Positions 35,569-44,734 are shown, numbered from the stretch's first letter. The stretch: 64,000 bases of DNA from Tritonibacter litoralis (GCF_009496005.1 NZ_WIBF01000003.1:248001-312000), one strand, 5' to 3'. Notes: generated by a model not told the origin, from the sequence alone. Made by a program: numbers and translations.

Positions 35569-38500
35569 ATGGCTATTTTTCGGGGTAACCGGCGGCATGA
35601 TGTTCTGCGTGGAACGGGTGACGATGATCGGTTGATTGGGATGGGTGGCCGCGACCGCTTGTTTGGTAACAATGGCGATGATGTCCTTCTGGGGGGCGTT
35701 GGTCGGGATCGTTTGTTCGGAGGTCGGGGTTCTGACACTCTTGACGGGGGACGCGGCAATGATCGTCTTGTGGGCGGCGCTGGTGCAGATGATCTGAATG
35801 GCGGTGTCGGGCGCGACCGGCTGATTGCTGGCACTGGCGCTGACACGCTGGCTGGTGGACGCGGCAATGATACTCTGACAGGTGGGCGCGGCGCAGACCA
35901 ATTCAATTACGCGGAAGGCTGGGGCGACGACACGATCACTGACTTTAACGTCGGCGCGGGCGATGTTCTGGATTTTTCCGACACGGATCTGTCTTTCTCT
36001 GATCTCACCATTGCAGCACAAGGCGATGATGTCCTTGTTTCAGTCGGCAATGACAGCATCTTGCTGCGTAATGTGTCGCTGGACGAAGTGACCGAGGCCG
36101 CGTTTGAGTTCGACAAGGTAGACACCGATAACTCAGAGGATGAAGGTAAGGTCGAAACCACCGGCGGGCAGGGCGAACTTTCGACACTGTCCAACGAGGG
36201 TCGCGACATCATCGGCCTGGATCAGTATCAAAATGACGCGCGTTTCTCTGGTTTTGACGGCAGCGGTCAGACTGTTGTGGTGATCGACACCGGTATCGAT
36301 CTGAACCATTCGGCCTTTGGCCCGGATGCCAATGGTGACGGTATTTCGGATCGCATCATCTATACCGAAGACTTCAGCCGGGATGGTGACGGTACCGCCA
36401 ATGACATTCAGGGGCACGGCACAAATGTCGCCTCCATTGTTGGATCGTCAAACGCGTCCTATTTGGGCGTCGCGCCGGGTGTGAATATCATCGCGCTGCA
36501 GGGCTTGGGCAACAATGGGTCCGGCACCAACTCCGATATCGAACGGGCGCTTCAGTGGGTTGTCGACAATGCCGCAGCTTACAATATTGTTGCGGTGAAC
36601 CTGTCGCTTGGCGCGGGCGATAACGTCAATACTGTAAGCCCCCACTACACATATGGTGACGAATTTGCGGCGCTGGCCTCGCAAAACGTGATTACTGTGG
36701 CGGCCGCAGGGAATGATTATTACCGCTATCAAACGCCAGGGGCGTCCTCGATTGCGGCGGATCCAAATGTAATCGGCGTTGGTGCGGTCTGGGAGGGAGA
36801 CTTTGGCAGCATCCAGTGGGGGAGCGGAGCCAAGGACTTCTCTACCGACGTAGATCGTGTGACGTCTTTCAGCCAACGCAGCAACGATCTGGGCATTGTC
36901 TTTGCACCAGGTGCTTTGATTGATGGTGCACAGCCAGGCGGTGGCTTTTCGGCGCAGGGCGGAACCAGCCAAGCCACGCCATTTGTCGCGGGTATGGCCG
37001 CTTTGGCGCAGGACATTGCAACCGATGTTTTGGGTCGGCGTCTGACCCCTTCTGAATTCCAGCGTCTGTTGCGGGAAACCTCGACGACCATTCGTGATGG
37101 CGACGACGAAGACGATAATGTCGCAAACCTCAATGCTGAGATCCCGCGGGTCAATATGTTTGAGTTAGCCCAAGCGATTTATGATTTGGCAGAGGATGAT
37201 CCCACCCCCGTGCCAGAACCGCGCGAGGATGACTTCAGCTCAGACACATCGACCACAGGTCGTATCGGCAGTAATAGCACGGCGACTGGCGAACTGGAGA
37301 CCAGCGGCGACACAGATTGGTTCCGTGTACGTCTGCGGGAAGGCCGCACGTATGAGTTGTCCATGCGTGGCGACGATAGCGATGAGGGCACATTGAACGA
37401 TCCGGTCCTTGCGCTAGTGGATGCCCAAGGCAACATTCTGGCCAGCAACGATGATGGGCCAGCCAACCACAACTCTCTGATCACATACACGGCCCAGTCG
37501 ACCGGAAACTATTATCTTGTTGCGAGCGGGTATGGTTCAGAAACCGGAACCTATACGGTTGGTATTGAGCGGACGTCCAACCGCAGAGCACGTGACGATT
37601 TCTCGGCTGATACATCGACGACGTCCAATTTGGACGGGGACGGCACCATTGTGCGCGGCCGTATCGAGGTTCAGGGCGATCGCGATTGGCACCGTTTGGA
37701 TGTCGCTGCCGGCGCGGAATACCGGATCGACATGCATTCACGCGGCGGCCCCAATGTGCGCTTGGAAGACAGCTACCTGCGGATCTATGACGAAAACGGC
37801 ACTTTGCTTGCCAGCAATGATGACGGTGGCAACGGCCAGAATGCACGGCTGTTTTATACGGCGTCCTCAGATGGAACGATCTATGTAGAGACTGCCGCCA
37901 GCGGCGATGCCGGAAGCGGACGGTACCGGGTGCGGGTGCAAACCACTGAGGTGGAGGGTGATGTTCCAAATGACGCCAGCACCTCTGCGCGCGTCGAAGT
38001 GGGCGGACATTACGATGGCACATTGGAAGCCGCAGGCGACCGCGATTGGGTTGCCGTTTCCTTGGTAGGGGGCGTTGTTTACGATATCGCTCTGTTTGGC
38101 CATGGCGACACGCCTGTAAGCGACACTTACCTCCGGCTCTTTGATGCGAACGGATCCTTGATTGCATCCAATGATGACGCCGATGGGCTGAACTCGGCGC
38201 TGGACAGCATTTCGTTTAATGCCTCTGGGACGTATTTCATTTCGGCCGGTTCTTATGCTGATGGCGGCGAGGGCGACTACCGCGTCACCGTCGAAGAGCT
38301 ATCGGGTGATGGCGCGGACATCCCAACGGATACAAGCACCGAGAGCGAGATCACAATCGGGGGCAGCGTTGTTTCTGATTTGGGCTTTGAAGGAGACCGC
38401 GACTGGCATCGCGCGACTTTGGTTGCAGGCCATACCTATGAAATCGAAGTCGAAGGTGTTGGGTCTGACGCGCTGGGTGACACCTATCTGCGGGTTTACA

Positions 38501-39753
38501 ACGGGCAATCGTCCTTGTTGGCGCAGGATGACGATGGCGGCGACGGGCTGAACTCGCGCCTGTTGTTCAATGCGGGCAATGGCGGCGATTTCTATTTCTC
38601 GGTTGGGGCTTATGCGGACGGCGGAACCGGTGGTTATGAGATTTCTCTGGTCGACACGGGCGCAAGCGATGACTTTGCCGGCGACAGCTCGACCACAGGT
38701 CGCCTGACCACATCCGTTGATGGCGAGATCGAGCAGGTTGGCGACACCGATTGGTTCGCTTATCGCGTTCAAAACGGCGGTATCTACCAGTTTGATGCCC
38801 GCGGTGCCTCGACAAGTGATGGCACTCTGGGTGACCCGGTTCTGGCAATCCGTGATGAATACGGCAACCTGCTGGGGTATAATGACGACGGTGGTGATGG
38901 TCTCAACTCCCAAGCCGTCTTCTCGGCGACCTATTCCGGCACCGTCTATGTTGAGGTTTCCGGCTATGGCAGTACCTCCATCGGTACATATGAGCTGGAT
39001 GCACAAGTTCTGTCGAACGGGGACGATGACCACGGCGATGCAATTGACCCAAGTCTGTTGTTGCTGGATGCCGATGAATTTGTGTTCGGCGAGATCGAGG
39101 AAGAGGGCGATGTCGATTTCTTCCGGCTCGAACTGGATGCTGGCGGGATTTATGACCTGTTTGCCCGTGGTGCGCCAACATCTGATGGATCACTCAATGA
39201 CCCGATTATGGCGTTGTTTGACACGGATGGAGATGTGCTCGTCTTCAACGACGATGGTGGAACCGGTCTGAACGCGTTGATCGAGGACTTTGAGGCCGAC
39301 AATTCTGGCACCTATTATCTTGGCGTTGGGGGCTATGGCGGCAACAACAGCGGAACTTATACCATCGGCTATACGCAGACCGGCTCGAACGCATCCAACG
39401 ACGACTTTGGCCAAAGCGCTGGTTCAGCAGGTGCCTTGGCGTCTGGGTCATCCATCACAGGTACGCTGGAAGAAGCAGGAGACCGGGATTGGATTGCCGT
39501 GAACTTGCTGGGTGGGCGCGAGTATGAGGTCGATCTGCGCGGCGTTGCCAGCAACAGCGGCACACTGGTCGATCCATATCTGAACGTCTATGACTCTTCT
39601 GGATCCTTCCTCGGCAGCAACGACGATGGTGGCTTGGGCCTGGAAAGCAGCCTGTCCTTTGTGGCACCGTCGACCGATGTTTTCTATTTTGAAGCTGCGG
39701 CCTATGCTGACAGATACACCGGGACATGGGAGCTGGAAGTTGGCCTTGCCTAA
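35569..39753 (+). CDS. RTX-subtilisin-like (S8) protease with seven C-terminal PPC-like repeats
   Basis: A 1394-residue, apparently cysteine-free secreted-type protein. Residues about 10-115 are some twelve RTX nonapeptides (such as GGRGNDTLTGGRGAD) ending WGDDTITDFNVGAGDVLD. Residues about 220-530 are a subtilase with the triad D240 (VVVIDTGID), H283 (GHGTNVAS) and S467 (GGTSQATPF) and oxyanion N382 (AAAGND). From about 545 to the end are seven repeats of roughly 120 residues, each with a GDxDW motif followed by NDD and GxY motifs, like pre-peptidase C-terminal domains. No signal peptide. RTX repeats normally precede a C-terminal type I signal; here they are N-terminal. GTAAAAG precedes the ATG. 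A lipoprotein gene follows by 7 bp. Confidence 0.9.
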   Translation: MAIFRGNRRHDVLRGTGDDDRLIGMGGRDRLFGNNGDDVLLGGVGRDRLFGGRGSDTLDGGRGNDRLVGGAGADDLNGGVGRDRLIAGTGADTLAGGRGNDTLTGGRGADQFNYAEGWGDDTITDFNVGAGDVLDFSDTDLSFSDLTIAAQGDDVLVSVGNDSILLRNVSLDEVTEAAFEFDKVDTDNSEDEGKVETTGGQGELSTLSNEGRDIIGLDQYQNDARFSGFDGSGQTVVVIDTGIDLNHSAFGPDANGDGISDRIIYTEDFSRDGDGTANDIQGHGTNVASIVGSSNASYLGVAPGVNIIALQGLGNNGSGTNSDIERALQWVVDNAAAYNIVAVNLSLGAGDNVNTVSPHYTYGDEFAALASQNVITVAAAGNDYYRYQTPGASSIAADPNVIGVGAVWEGDFGSIQWGSGAKDFSTDVDRVTSFSQRSNDLGIVFAPGALIDGAQPGGGFSAQGGTSQATPFVAGMAALAQDIATDVLGRRLTPSEFQRLLRETSTTIRDGDDEDDNVANLNAEIPRVNMFELAQAIYDLAEDDPTPVPEPREDDFSSDTSTTGRIGSNSTATGELETSGDTDWFRVRLREGRTYELSMRGDDSDEGTLNDPVLALVDAQGNILASNDDGPANHNSLITYTAQSTGNYYLVASGYGSETGTYTVGIERTSNRRARDDFSADTSTTSNLDGDGTIVRGRIEVQGDRDWHRLDVAAGAEYRIDMHSRGGPNVRLEDSYLRIYDENGTLLASNDDGGNGQNARLFYTASSDGTIYVETAASGDAGSGRYRVRVQTTEVEGDVPNDASTSARVEVGGHYDGTLEAAGDRDWVAVSLVGGVVYDIALFGHGDTPVSDTYLRLFDANGSLIASNDDADGLNSALDSISFNASGTYFISAGSYADGGEGDYRVTVEELSGDGADIPTDTSTESEITIGGSVVSDLGFEGDRDWHRATLVAGHTYEIEVEGVGSDALGDTYLRVYNGQSSLLAQDDDGGDGLNSRLLFNAGNGGDFYFSVGAYADGGTGGYEISLVDTGASDDFAGDSSTTGRLTTSVDGEIEQVGDTDWFAYRVQNGGIYQFDARGASTSDGTLGDPVLAIRDEYGNLLGYNDDGGDGLNSQAVFSATYSGTVYVEVSGYGSTSIGTYELDAQVLSNGDDDHGDAIDPSLLLLDADEFVFGEIEEEGDVDFFRLELDAGGIYDLFARGAPTSDGSLNDPIMALFDTDGDVLVFNDDGGTGLNALIEDFEADNSGTYYLGVGGYGGNNSGTYTIGYTQTGSNASNDDFGQSAGSAGALASGSSITGTLEEAGDRDWIAVNLLGGREYEVDLRGVASNSGTLVDPYLNVYDSSGSFLGSNDDGGLGLESSLSFVAPSTDVFYFEAAAYADRYTGTWELEVGLA

Positions 39754-39760
39754 CCAATGC

Positions 39761-40240
39761 ATGCGCGTCTTGGGGGCTCTGGGCTTTTTGGGGGCCAGCA
39801 GCCTCGCTTTGGTTGCCTGCGAAACGCAGGTCATCAAAGTCTCGGATGTGTCCAAGGCCTCTATCCTTGCCAGTGAAAATGGGAATAAATCGCATATGCC
39901 AGCCACAGACATTGTGACGGTGGGACGGGAAAATGGCGCTAAAGGCCAGGCCATTTTCTCATCCGATCACGTTGAATACATGCTTACAATCATGGCGCCG
40001 GACAGCTGTCACGTGGCTGAACCCATGTCGCAGGTGAAAGTTGGTCCAGGGAGCAATGTGCACGTTGGGCGCGTTTTAAACCGCAATCCGGGCTTGTGCG
40101 CGCAAGTTATGACACCTGTGGAATTTTTTGGCCAGGTTTCGGATTTGCCGGAGGAACCAGAGCTTCTGGTTCTGACGATCAAAAATGACCAAGGCCGCAT
40201 ATTGGACACGTTTGAGTTTCAGCGGAATAAGGCGCGCTGA
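39761..40240 (+). CDS. Small putative lipoprotein coupled to the RTX-protease gene
   Basis: A 159-residue protein not recognised as any family. The ATG at 39761 gives MRVLGALGFLGASSLALVAC, a clean lipoprotein signal with lipobox LVAC, so the mature protein would begin at Cys20 and be membrane-anchored. Two further cysteines (DSCHVAE and GLCAQV) could form a disulfide. The mature part looks beta-rich and ends TFEFQRNKAR. It starts 7 bp after the protease stop without its own ribosome site, so it is probably translated by coupling. A role as inhibitor, anchor or partner of the protease is possible but unproven. Confidence 0.75.
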   Translation: MRVLGALGFLGASSLALVACETQVIKVSDVSKASILASENGNKSHMPATDIVTVGRENGAKGQAIFSSDHVEYMLTIMAPDSCHVAEPMSQVKVGPGSNVHVGRVLNRNPGLCAQVMTPVEFFGQVSDLPEEPELLVLTIKNDQGRILDTFEFQRNKAR

Positions 40241-40268
40241 CGAGTTTTCGACTGGACCCCACTCGGAC

Positions 40269-40301
40269 AAAAAGATCGCCCAGTTGTTGGGCGATCTTTT
40301 C
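40269..40301. terminator. Bidirectional intrinsic terminator between the lipoprotein gene and fliP
   Basis: AAAAGATCGCCCA and TGGGCGATCTTTT form a thirteen-pair stem with a short loop between convergent genes ending at 40240 and 40304. Confidence 0.9.
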
Positions 40302-40303
40302 CA

Positions 40304-41047
40304 TTAGGGGGCATAGCTGCGAACCAATGCTCCTGCAATCATGCTCCAGCCATCGGCAACCACGAAGAAGGCCAGTTTAAACGGCAGGGAAACCACTGCT
40401 GGCGGAACCATCATCATGCCCATCGACATCAAGACGGCTGATACAACCATGTCGATGATCAGGAAGGGCAGGAAGATTAGAAACCCGATCTGAAAAGCAC
40501 GCGAAATTTCTGACAGCAGAAAGCTCGGCACCAAAGCCGACAAAGGTGCATCGCCGTTCGGGTCTATGTCCGCTGTCTCTGGACGCAGGTCCGCAATCGC
40601 ATAGAAGGTATCAGGATCAAGCCGCGCGGCCATGAACTCTTTGAACGGGTCCAAACTGCGGGTGAGCGCGGGGATCAAATCCAGTTGCTCTTCCAGCAAT
40701 GGATTGATGCCAACGGCCCAGGCCTCTTGGAATACCGGCTCCATCACAAAATAGGTCAGGAACAACGCCAAGCTGATAATCAGCATGTTGGGCGGAGCCT
40801 GTTGCAGACCGATCCCTTGGCGCAGGATCGACAAAACAGTCACCATAAAAGGAAAGCAGGTGATCATCATCAAAATGCCCGGCGCGATGCTGAGCACTGT
40901 GATCAGGATAATAAGCTGAATGGACCGGGCCGAAATGGATTGGCCGTCCGCCAGCGAAAGGCTCAATTCTTGAGCCGCTGCGCCGCCAGGGATTGCCAGA
41001 ATGGCGATCCCCAAAATTGCGACGCGCAATATGAAATTCGGTGTCAT
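40304..41047 (-). CDS. fliP: Flagellar export gate protein FliP
   Basis: Core of the flagellar type III export gate with FliQ and FliR. The 247-residue protein has a signal-like N terminus and membrane segments with the family motifs CFPFMVTVLSILRQGIGLQQ and FLIFLPFLIIDMVVSAVLMS (followed by MGMMMVPP). It overlaps fliN by 4 bp and is the last gene of fliF-fliH-fliN-fliP. In related bacteria flgI and other genes often follow; here the operon ends at a terminator. Confidence 0.97.
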   Translation of the reverse strand: MTPNFILRVAILGIAILAIPGGAAAQELSLSLADGQSISARSIQLIILITVLSIAPGILMMITCFPFMVTVLSILRQGIGLQQAPPNMLIISLALFLTYFVMEPVFQEAWAVGINPLLEEQLDLIPALTRSLDPFKEFMAARLDPDTFYAIADLRPETADIDPNGDAPLSALVPSFLLSEISRAFQIGFLIFLPFLIIDMVVSAVLMSMGMMMVPPAVVSLPFKLAFFVVADGWSMIAGALVRSYAP

Positions 41048-41340
41048 CCCAGCCCGCTTTGTAGATCGGCAATTTCAGTGAGGCGTACCGCCAGCTGCCC
41101 AGCCTGGTCGCCCTCCAGTTCTTCCAGTTGCCCCCGCGCCACCAAGCGATCGCCGACGTATAGGTCCACCGGGTCTTCGACTCGTTTGTCCAACGTCAGA
41201 ATTGCGTTTTCGCCAAGGTTTACGAGGTCGCGGATCAACGGACGGGCTTTGCCGACAGAGACGACGACTTCCACCGGAACGGAGACAAAGGGATTGCCTG
41301 CCTCGGTGGCTTTGAAATTCTGGTCGGCTGCGTCATCCAT
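41044..41340 (-). CDS. fliN: Flagellar motor switch protein FliN
   Basis: A 98-residue C-ring protein from ATG 41340 (MDDAADQNFK). The SpoA domain is recognisable in VPVEVVVSVGKARPLIRDLV and VDLYVGDRLVARGQL. The open frame continues upstream to 41475 into fliH and is not part of the gene. It overlaps fliH by 8 bp and fliP by 4 bp. FliN works with FliM and FliG, neither of which is in this window. Confidence 0.93.
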   Translation of the reverse strand: MDDAADQNFKATEAGNPFVSVPVEVVVSVGKARPLIRDLVNLGENAILTLDKRVEDPVDLYVGDRLVARGQLEELEGDQAGQLAVRLTEIADLQSGLG

Positions 41341-41932
41341 AAAGACTGTCCTCTTTGAAGTGATAAGTGAATGCATCGATTGAATCACGAACCGATTCCA
41401 ATAATGCACCGCTGTTGAGTTCCCGCTCGGCTGTACCGACGCGTAAATAGGCTTGGCCCGGTTCGAGAAGCGCATCCTCGCGCACGGTCACCGGTACAGA
41501 AAAGTTGTCGCCCAACAGGGCCCGCACCGAAGCTCCTTCGCCTGCGGAAACCATGATCTCCATGCCTTGGTCGGTCTGATCCTTGGCCATCTCGGTCAAT
41601 TGCTCGACCATATGGTGGCCAAAGGACGCCGCCATAGCGTCCGGTAAAACCGCGCTGGTCAAAACTTTGAACATGGGGTCCAAGGATTCGATCAGCTGGT
41701 TTTGCGCCTCGGTATAGGTGAAGTTCAGATCCTGCAGAGACGTCGCCAAGGTCGCGGAAATTTTGTTCGTTTCCTGATCCTTGGCCGTGACAGCGTCCTC
41801 CCAGCCGGCGCTATAGCCGGTCTCGAAAGACTCTGCCTTGGCTTCATCCAGAACTTCTTCTGACATGGCCATTACGATGGGTTCAGCACTTGGGTTAAAC
41901 CCAAAATCTTCCAGGAGATGTGCAATGGTCAT
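41333..41932 (-). CDS. fliH: FliH-like flagellar export protein
   Basis: A 199-residue cytoplasmic protein lying between fliF and fliN. It has an acidic N terminus, a helical middle (about residues 60-110) and a C-terminal domain with VTVREDALLEPGQAYLRVG, as in FliH/YscL-like ATPase regulators. Similarity is weak, so the call rests largely on position. FliH holds the FliI ATPase at the export gate. Its start overlaps the fliF stop by one base. Confidence 0.72.
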   Translation of the reverse strand: MTIAHLLEDFGFNPSAEPIVMAMSEEVLDEAKAESFETGYSAGWEDAVTAKDQETNKISATLATSLQDLNFTYTEAQNQLIESLDPMFKVLTSAVLPDAMAASFGHHMVEQLTEMAKDQTDQGMEIMVSAGEGASVRALLGDNFSVPVTVREDALLEPGQAYLRVGTAERELNSGALLESVRDSIDAFTYHFKEDSLYG

Positions 41933-43623
41933 CAGGCTCTCTCCTCTTTTTCTTCAAGCCAACCGCGCAAAATTTGAACTGTTTCTTCCTGACGCTCGCC
42001 AATCATCGAGCGCAGGCGATCCACGGGGTCTCCGCCACCGCCGCCGCCCAGAACGGGCAACCCGCCACCCAGACCGCCAAGCTCGCCCATTGAGTCGAAC
42101 TGACCGGTTTCGGAGTCTTGGATCTCTCCATCCAATGCGATGCCTTCACCCAGGTTCGGGTTGGCCATAAAGCCGCCGCCGCCGCCCAATGCGGGCAGTT
42201 CCGGTAGATCGCCCAAACCACCGGCATCCGCCATATCCGGGCTCGGCAATGCCGCCGTCGCACCGCTACCGCTGGAGGCCAAGATTGGGCGCACAACAAA
42301 CAGGCCAAGGACCAGGGTCACGATTGCCAGGGCCGCCATTTGGATCAGCGACATCGCGTCAATATAAAGATTGTCAAAGAAAGATGAGGTTGCCGTTGTT
42401 CCTTGTGGTTCGATCGTCGGCATTTCCATGGATTTCAGCGTGATAACATCACCCCGTTCCGCGTCAAAACCTACGGCAGCCGCGATCAGCTCATGCAGCG
42501 CTTCAAGCTCGGCTGCTGGACGGGCCTGAAACACATCTTCACCCTGGGCATTGGTGGCTGTGGTTCCGTTGACAAGAACCGCAACGGTCATGCGTTTGAT
42601 TGCACCGGGCCCCCGCACAATTTCGGTTTCGGTTTCGGAAATCTCATAGTTGATTCGTTCCCGTGTCGCGCTGGTGTTGGCATTTGACCCCTCGCCAGAA
42701 GAGGCGTCACCGTCCGGAATATTTGAGGCAACAGTGACCTCTCCGGATTGATTCGTGGATGAATCTGCGCGTTCTTCGATGTCGGTGCTGACCGCCACAC
42801 GGCTTTCGGGATCGACACGTTTCTGACGGATAGATTCCGTGTCAGTGACGGTCTCAACGCTCACCTCGACCACGGCATTGCCCTTGCCGACGCGCGCTTC
42901 CACCAGGCGCATGACCCGGTCTTTTACGGATTGCGACCGGTCATCACTGCCTGCGCCCGCTGCCGCAGCTGCTTCGGGCGTACCCACCAGGGTGCCATTG
43001 GCGTCAATCACGGCCACATTGTCCACCGGAAGGCCGGTCACCGCCGAAGACACCAAGAAGCGAATCGCGTTGGCCTGTGCCGGGGTGATATTGCCACCCA
43101 TCGGAGTGATGGAGACCGATGCGGTGGGCTCAATCGAGCGTTGGAACGGGTTGCTGCCAGTATTGGCAATATGCACCCGCGCTTGTGCAATATGCGGGCT
43201 CGCAACAATTGTGCGGGCCAGCTCGCCTTCTTTTGCACGCCAATAGGCGGCATCAAACATCTGAGAGGTGGTGCCAAAACCGCTGAGATTATCCAGCAGC
43301 TCATAGCCTTTTCCACCGTTTGCTGGCAGCCCTTCGCTGGCCAGCGTCAACCGTAACTCATCTCGGTTGCTCGACGGGACATAAATTGAACCGCCGCGCA
43401 CTTCATATTCTACACCGCGCTGATCCAGCGCGCTTACCACTTCGCCTGCAGTCCCGCTTTCGAGACCTGCATAAAGCAGTTGCATGGTTGGCCGACTCGC
43501 CATTTGCGACATCGCAAATACTGCCACAAACATGAAAACCGTGGCTCCCACGGCTATCAATCGTTGGCGCATCTCCAATCCTGCCCAGACATTCTTGATC
43601 TGCTGCACAATAACCTCCGTCAT
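41932..43623 (-). CDS. fliF: Flagellar MS-ring protein FliF
   Basis: A 563-residue membrane-ring protein. An N-terminal helix (about 22-43) and a C-terminal helix near 440-465 flank the YscJ-type ring-building region with DQRGVEYEVRGGSIYVP and IAQARVHIANTGSNPFQR. A long glycine-rich cytoplasmic linker (GGGGGFMANP, GGGGGGDPVDR) leads to the FliG-binding tail ending EEKEERA. It is first in fliF-fliH-fliN-fliP and divergent from fliL, with a CtrA-like site in the spacer. Confidence 0.96.
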   Translation of the reverse strand: MTEVIVQQIKNVWAGLEMRQRLIAVGATVFMFVAVFAMSQMASRPTMQLLYAGLESGTAGEVVSALDQRGVEYEVRGGSIYVPSSNRDELRLTLASEGLPANGGKGYELLDNLSGFGTTSQMFDAAYWRAKEGELARTIVASPHIAQARVHIANTGSNPFQRSIEPTASVSITPMGGNITPAQANAIRFLVSSAVTGLPVDNVAVIDANGTLVGTPEAAAAAGAGSDDRSQSVKDRVMRLVEARVGKGNAVVEVSVETVTDTESIRQKRVDPESRVAVSTDIEERADSSTNQSGEVTVASNIPDGDASSGEGSNANTSATRERINYEISETETEIVRGPGAIKRMTVAVLVNGTTATNAQGEDVFQARPAAELEALHELIAAAVGFDAERGDVITLKSMEMPTIEPQGTTATSSFFDNLYIDAMSLIQMAALAIVTLVLGLFVVRPILASSGSGATAALPSPDMADAGGLGDLPELPALGGGGGFMANPNLGEGIALDGEIQDSETGQFDSMGELGGLGGGLPVLGGGGGGDPVDRLRSMIGERQEETVQILRGWLEEKEERA

Positions 43624-43665
43624 ACCGGCTTTCTGTCCGGCGTACCTCCTTTTCCCTGATCGGCC

Positions 43666-43680
43666 TTAACATTCGGTTAG
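43666..43680. promoter_or_regulatory. CtrA-like binding site between fliF and fliL
   Basis: TTAAC-N5-GTTAG, equal to the CtrA consensus TTAA-N7-TTAA with one mismatch in the last base. It lies in the 102-bp divergent spacer that must hold promoters of both flagellar operons. Confidence 0.55.
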
Positions 43681-43725
43681 TCCATGCAGCGTTATGAAGA
43701 GGCACACGACGTTTTAGGGATAGCC

Positions 43726-44253
43726 ATGACAGACGCTGTAGTTGATACAGAAGAAGATGCACCGGCCAAGAAAAGCAAACTGCCCTTGATTATCGGGGTG
43801 GTGCTTGGACTTGCGGGTGCGGGCGGCGGGTTTTTCGCCGCTCAGTCAGGCCTTCTTCCCTTTGGCCAAGATGACGCGCATTCAGAAGAATCGCACGCGG
43901 CCGAAGAGGCGCCAGAAGGCGTGGACACAGGTGAGTCTGCGGAAGAAATCGCAAACCTTGCCTTTATCGATATGGAACCGCTTGTGATCTCTCTGCGTAA
44001 AGCGAGTGGTCTAAATCATTTGCGGTTCCGTGCTCAACTTGAAGTCAGCCAGGAACACCAGGCGGAAGTTGAAAAGGTCCTTCCAAGGGTTGTCGATGTC
44101 CTCAACAGCTACCTAAGGGCTTTGGAAATCGAGGATCTGACTGATCCTATGGCATTGCCAAAGCTACGCTCGCAAATGTTGCGGCGGATCAATATTGCAA
44201 CCGGCCAGGGCCGGGTGCGTGATCTGCTGATTATGGATTTCGTATTGAACTAG
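43726..44253 (+). CDS. fliL: Flagellar basal body-associated protein FliL
   Basis: A 175-residue inner-membrane protein near the stator. The ATG at 43726 has AGGGA upstream; an earlier ATG at 43684 is less likely. A short cytoplasmic N terminus is followed by one helix (LPLIIGVVLGLAGAGGGFFA), an acidic linker and a periplasmic domain with FIDMEPLVISL and the C-terminal VRDLLIMDFVLN typical of FliL. It begins the long operon through motA, flhA and flhB. A second FliL-like gene is at 54069. Confidence 0.93.
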   Translation: MTDAVVDTEEDAPAKKSKLPLIIGVVLGLAGAGGGFFAAQSGLLPFGQDDAHSEESHAAEEAPEGVDTGESAEEIANLAFIDMEPLVISLRKASGLNHLRFRAQLEVSQEHQAEVEKVLPRVVDVLNSYLRALEIEDLTDPMALPKLRSQMLRRINIATGQGRVRDLLIMDFVLN

Positions 44254-44263
44254 GAGGGACAGA

Positions 44264-44734
44264 ATGGACCTTATTGCTGATATCCTGCTGGCCGCTGGTG
44301 CCATTGGAGCAGGTTTCTATTGTTTTGTACTGTCGCGCCGTTTGAAAAAATTCAACGACCTTGAAAAAGGGGTTGGCGGTGCGGTTGCTGTGCTGTCGTC
44401 TCAGGTTGACGATTTGAACAAATCGCTGAAAGAGGCGCAGGCTATTTCCAACGGGTCAAGCCAGAAGCTGCAACAGCTGACCGGGCGGGCCGAATCGGTG
44501 GCGCAGCGTCTTGAGCTGATGATGGCATCGATGCACGATATGCCTGAGGCTCAGCCCGCAGCAGCAGCGCCTGCAGCACCGGCGCCTGCCGCTGCTGAAG
44601 AAACAGACGCGCTGGCCGAAGCCTATGGGGCCGAAGCGCATGTTGAACCGGAACCGCAGCCCGAACCTGAGGAAGCAAAACCAGCAGGGCTGATGTTCGT
44701 GCGTCACAACCGCAGTCAGAATCAGGTGGCATGA
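44264..44734 (+). CDS. DUF6468-like membrane-anchored protein of the flagellar operon
   Basis: A 156-residue protein with one N-terminal membrane helix (about residues 3-23), a basic stretch (SRRLKKF), a short coiled-coil region (about 35-90), then an Ala/Pro/Glu-rich tail ending in a basic patch (FVRHNRSQNQVA). The layout resembles the DUF6468 family found next to fliL and motility genes in alphaproteobacteria. AGGAGG precedes the ATG. Function unknown. Overlaps the next gene by 4 bp. Confidence 0.75.
   Translation: MDLIADILLAAGAIGAGFYCFVLSRRLKKFNDLEKGVGGAVAVLSSQVDDLNKSLKEAQAISNGSSQKLQQLTGRAESVAQRLELMMASMHDMPEAQPAAAAPAAPAPAAAEETDALAEAYGAEAHVEPEPQPEPEEAKPAGLMFVRHNRSQNQVA

Noticed and set aside
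35590-35920. Repeat array that could suggest a CRISPR or minisatellite
   Set aside because: It is the 27-bp codon periodicity of RTX repeats in the protease gene, with variable units.
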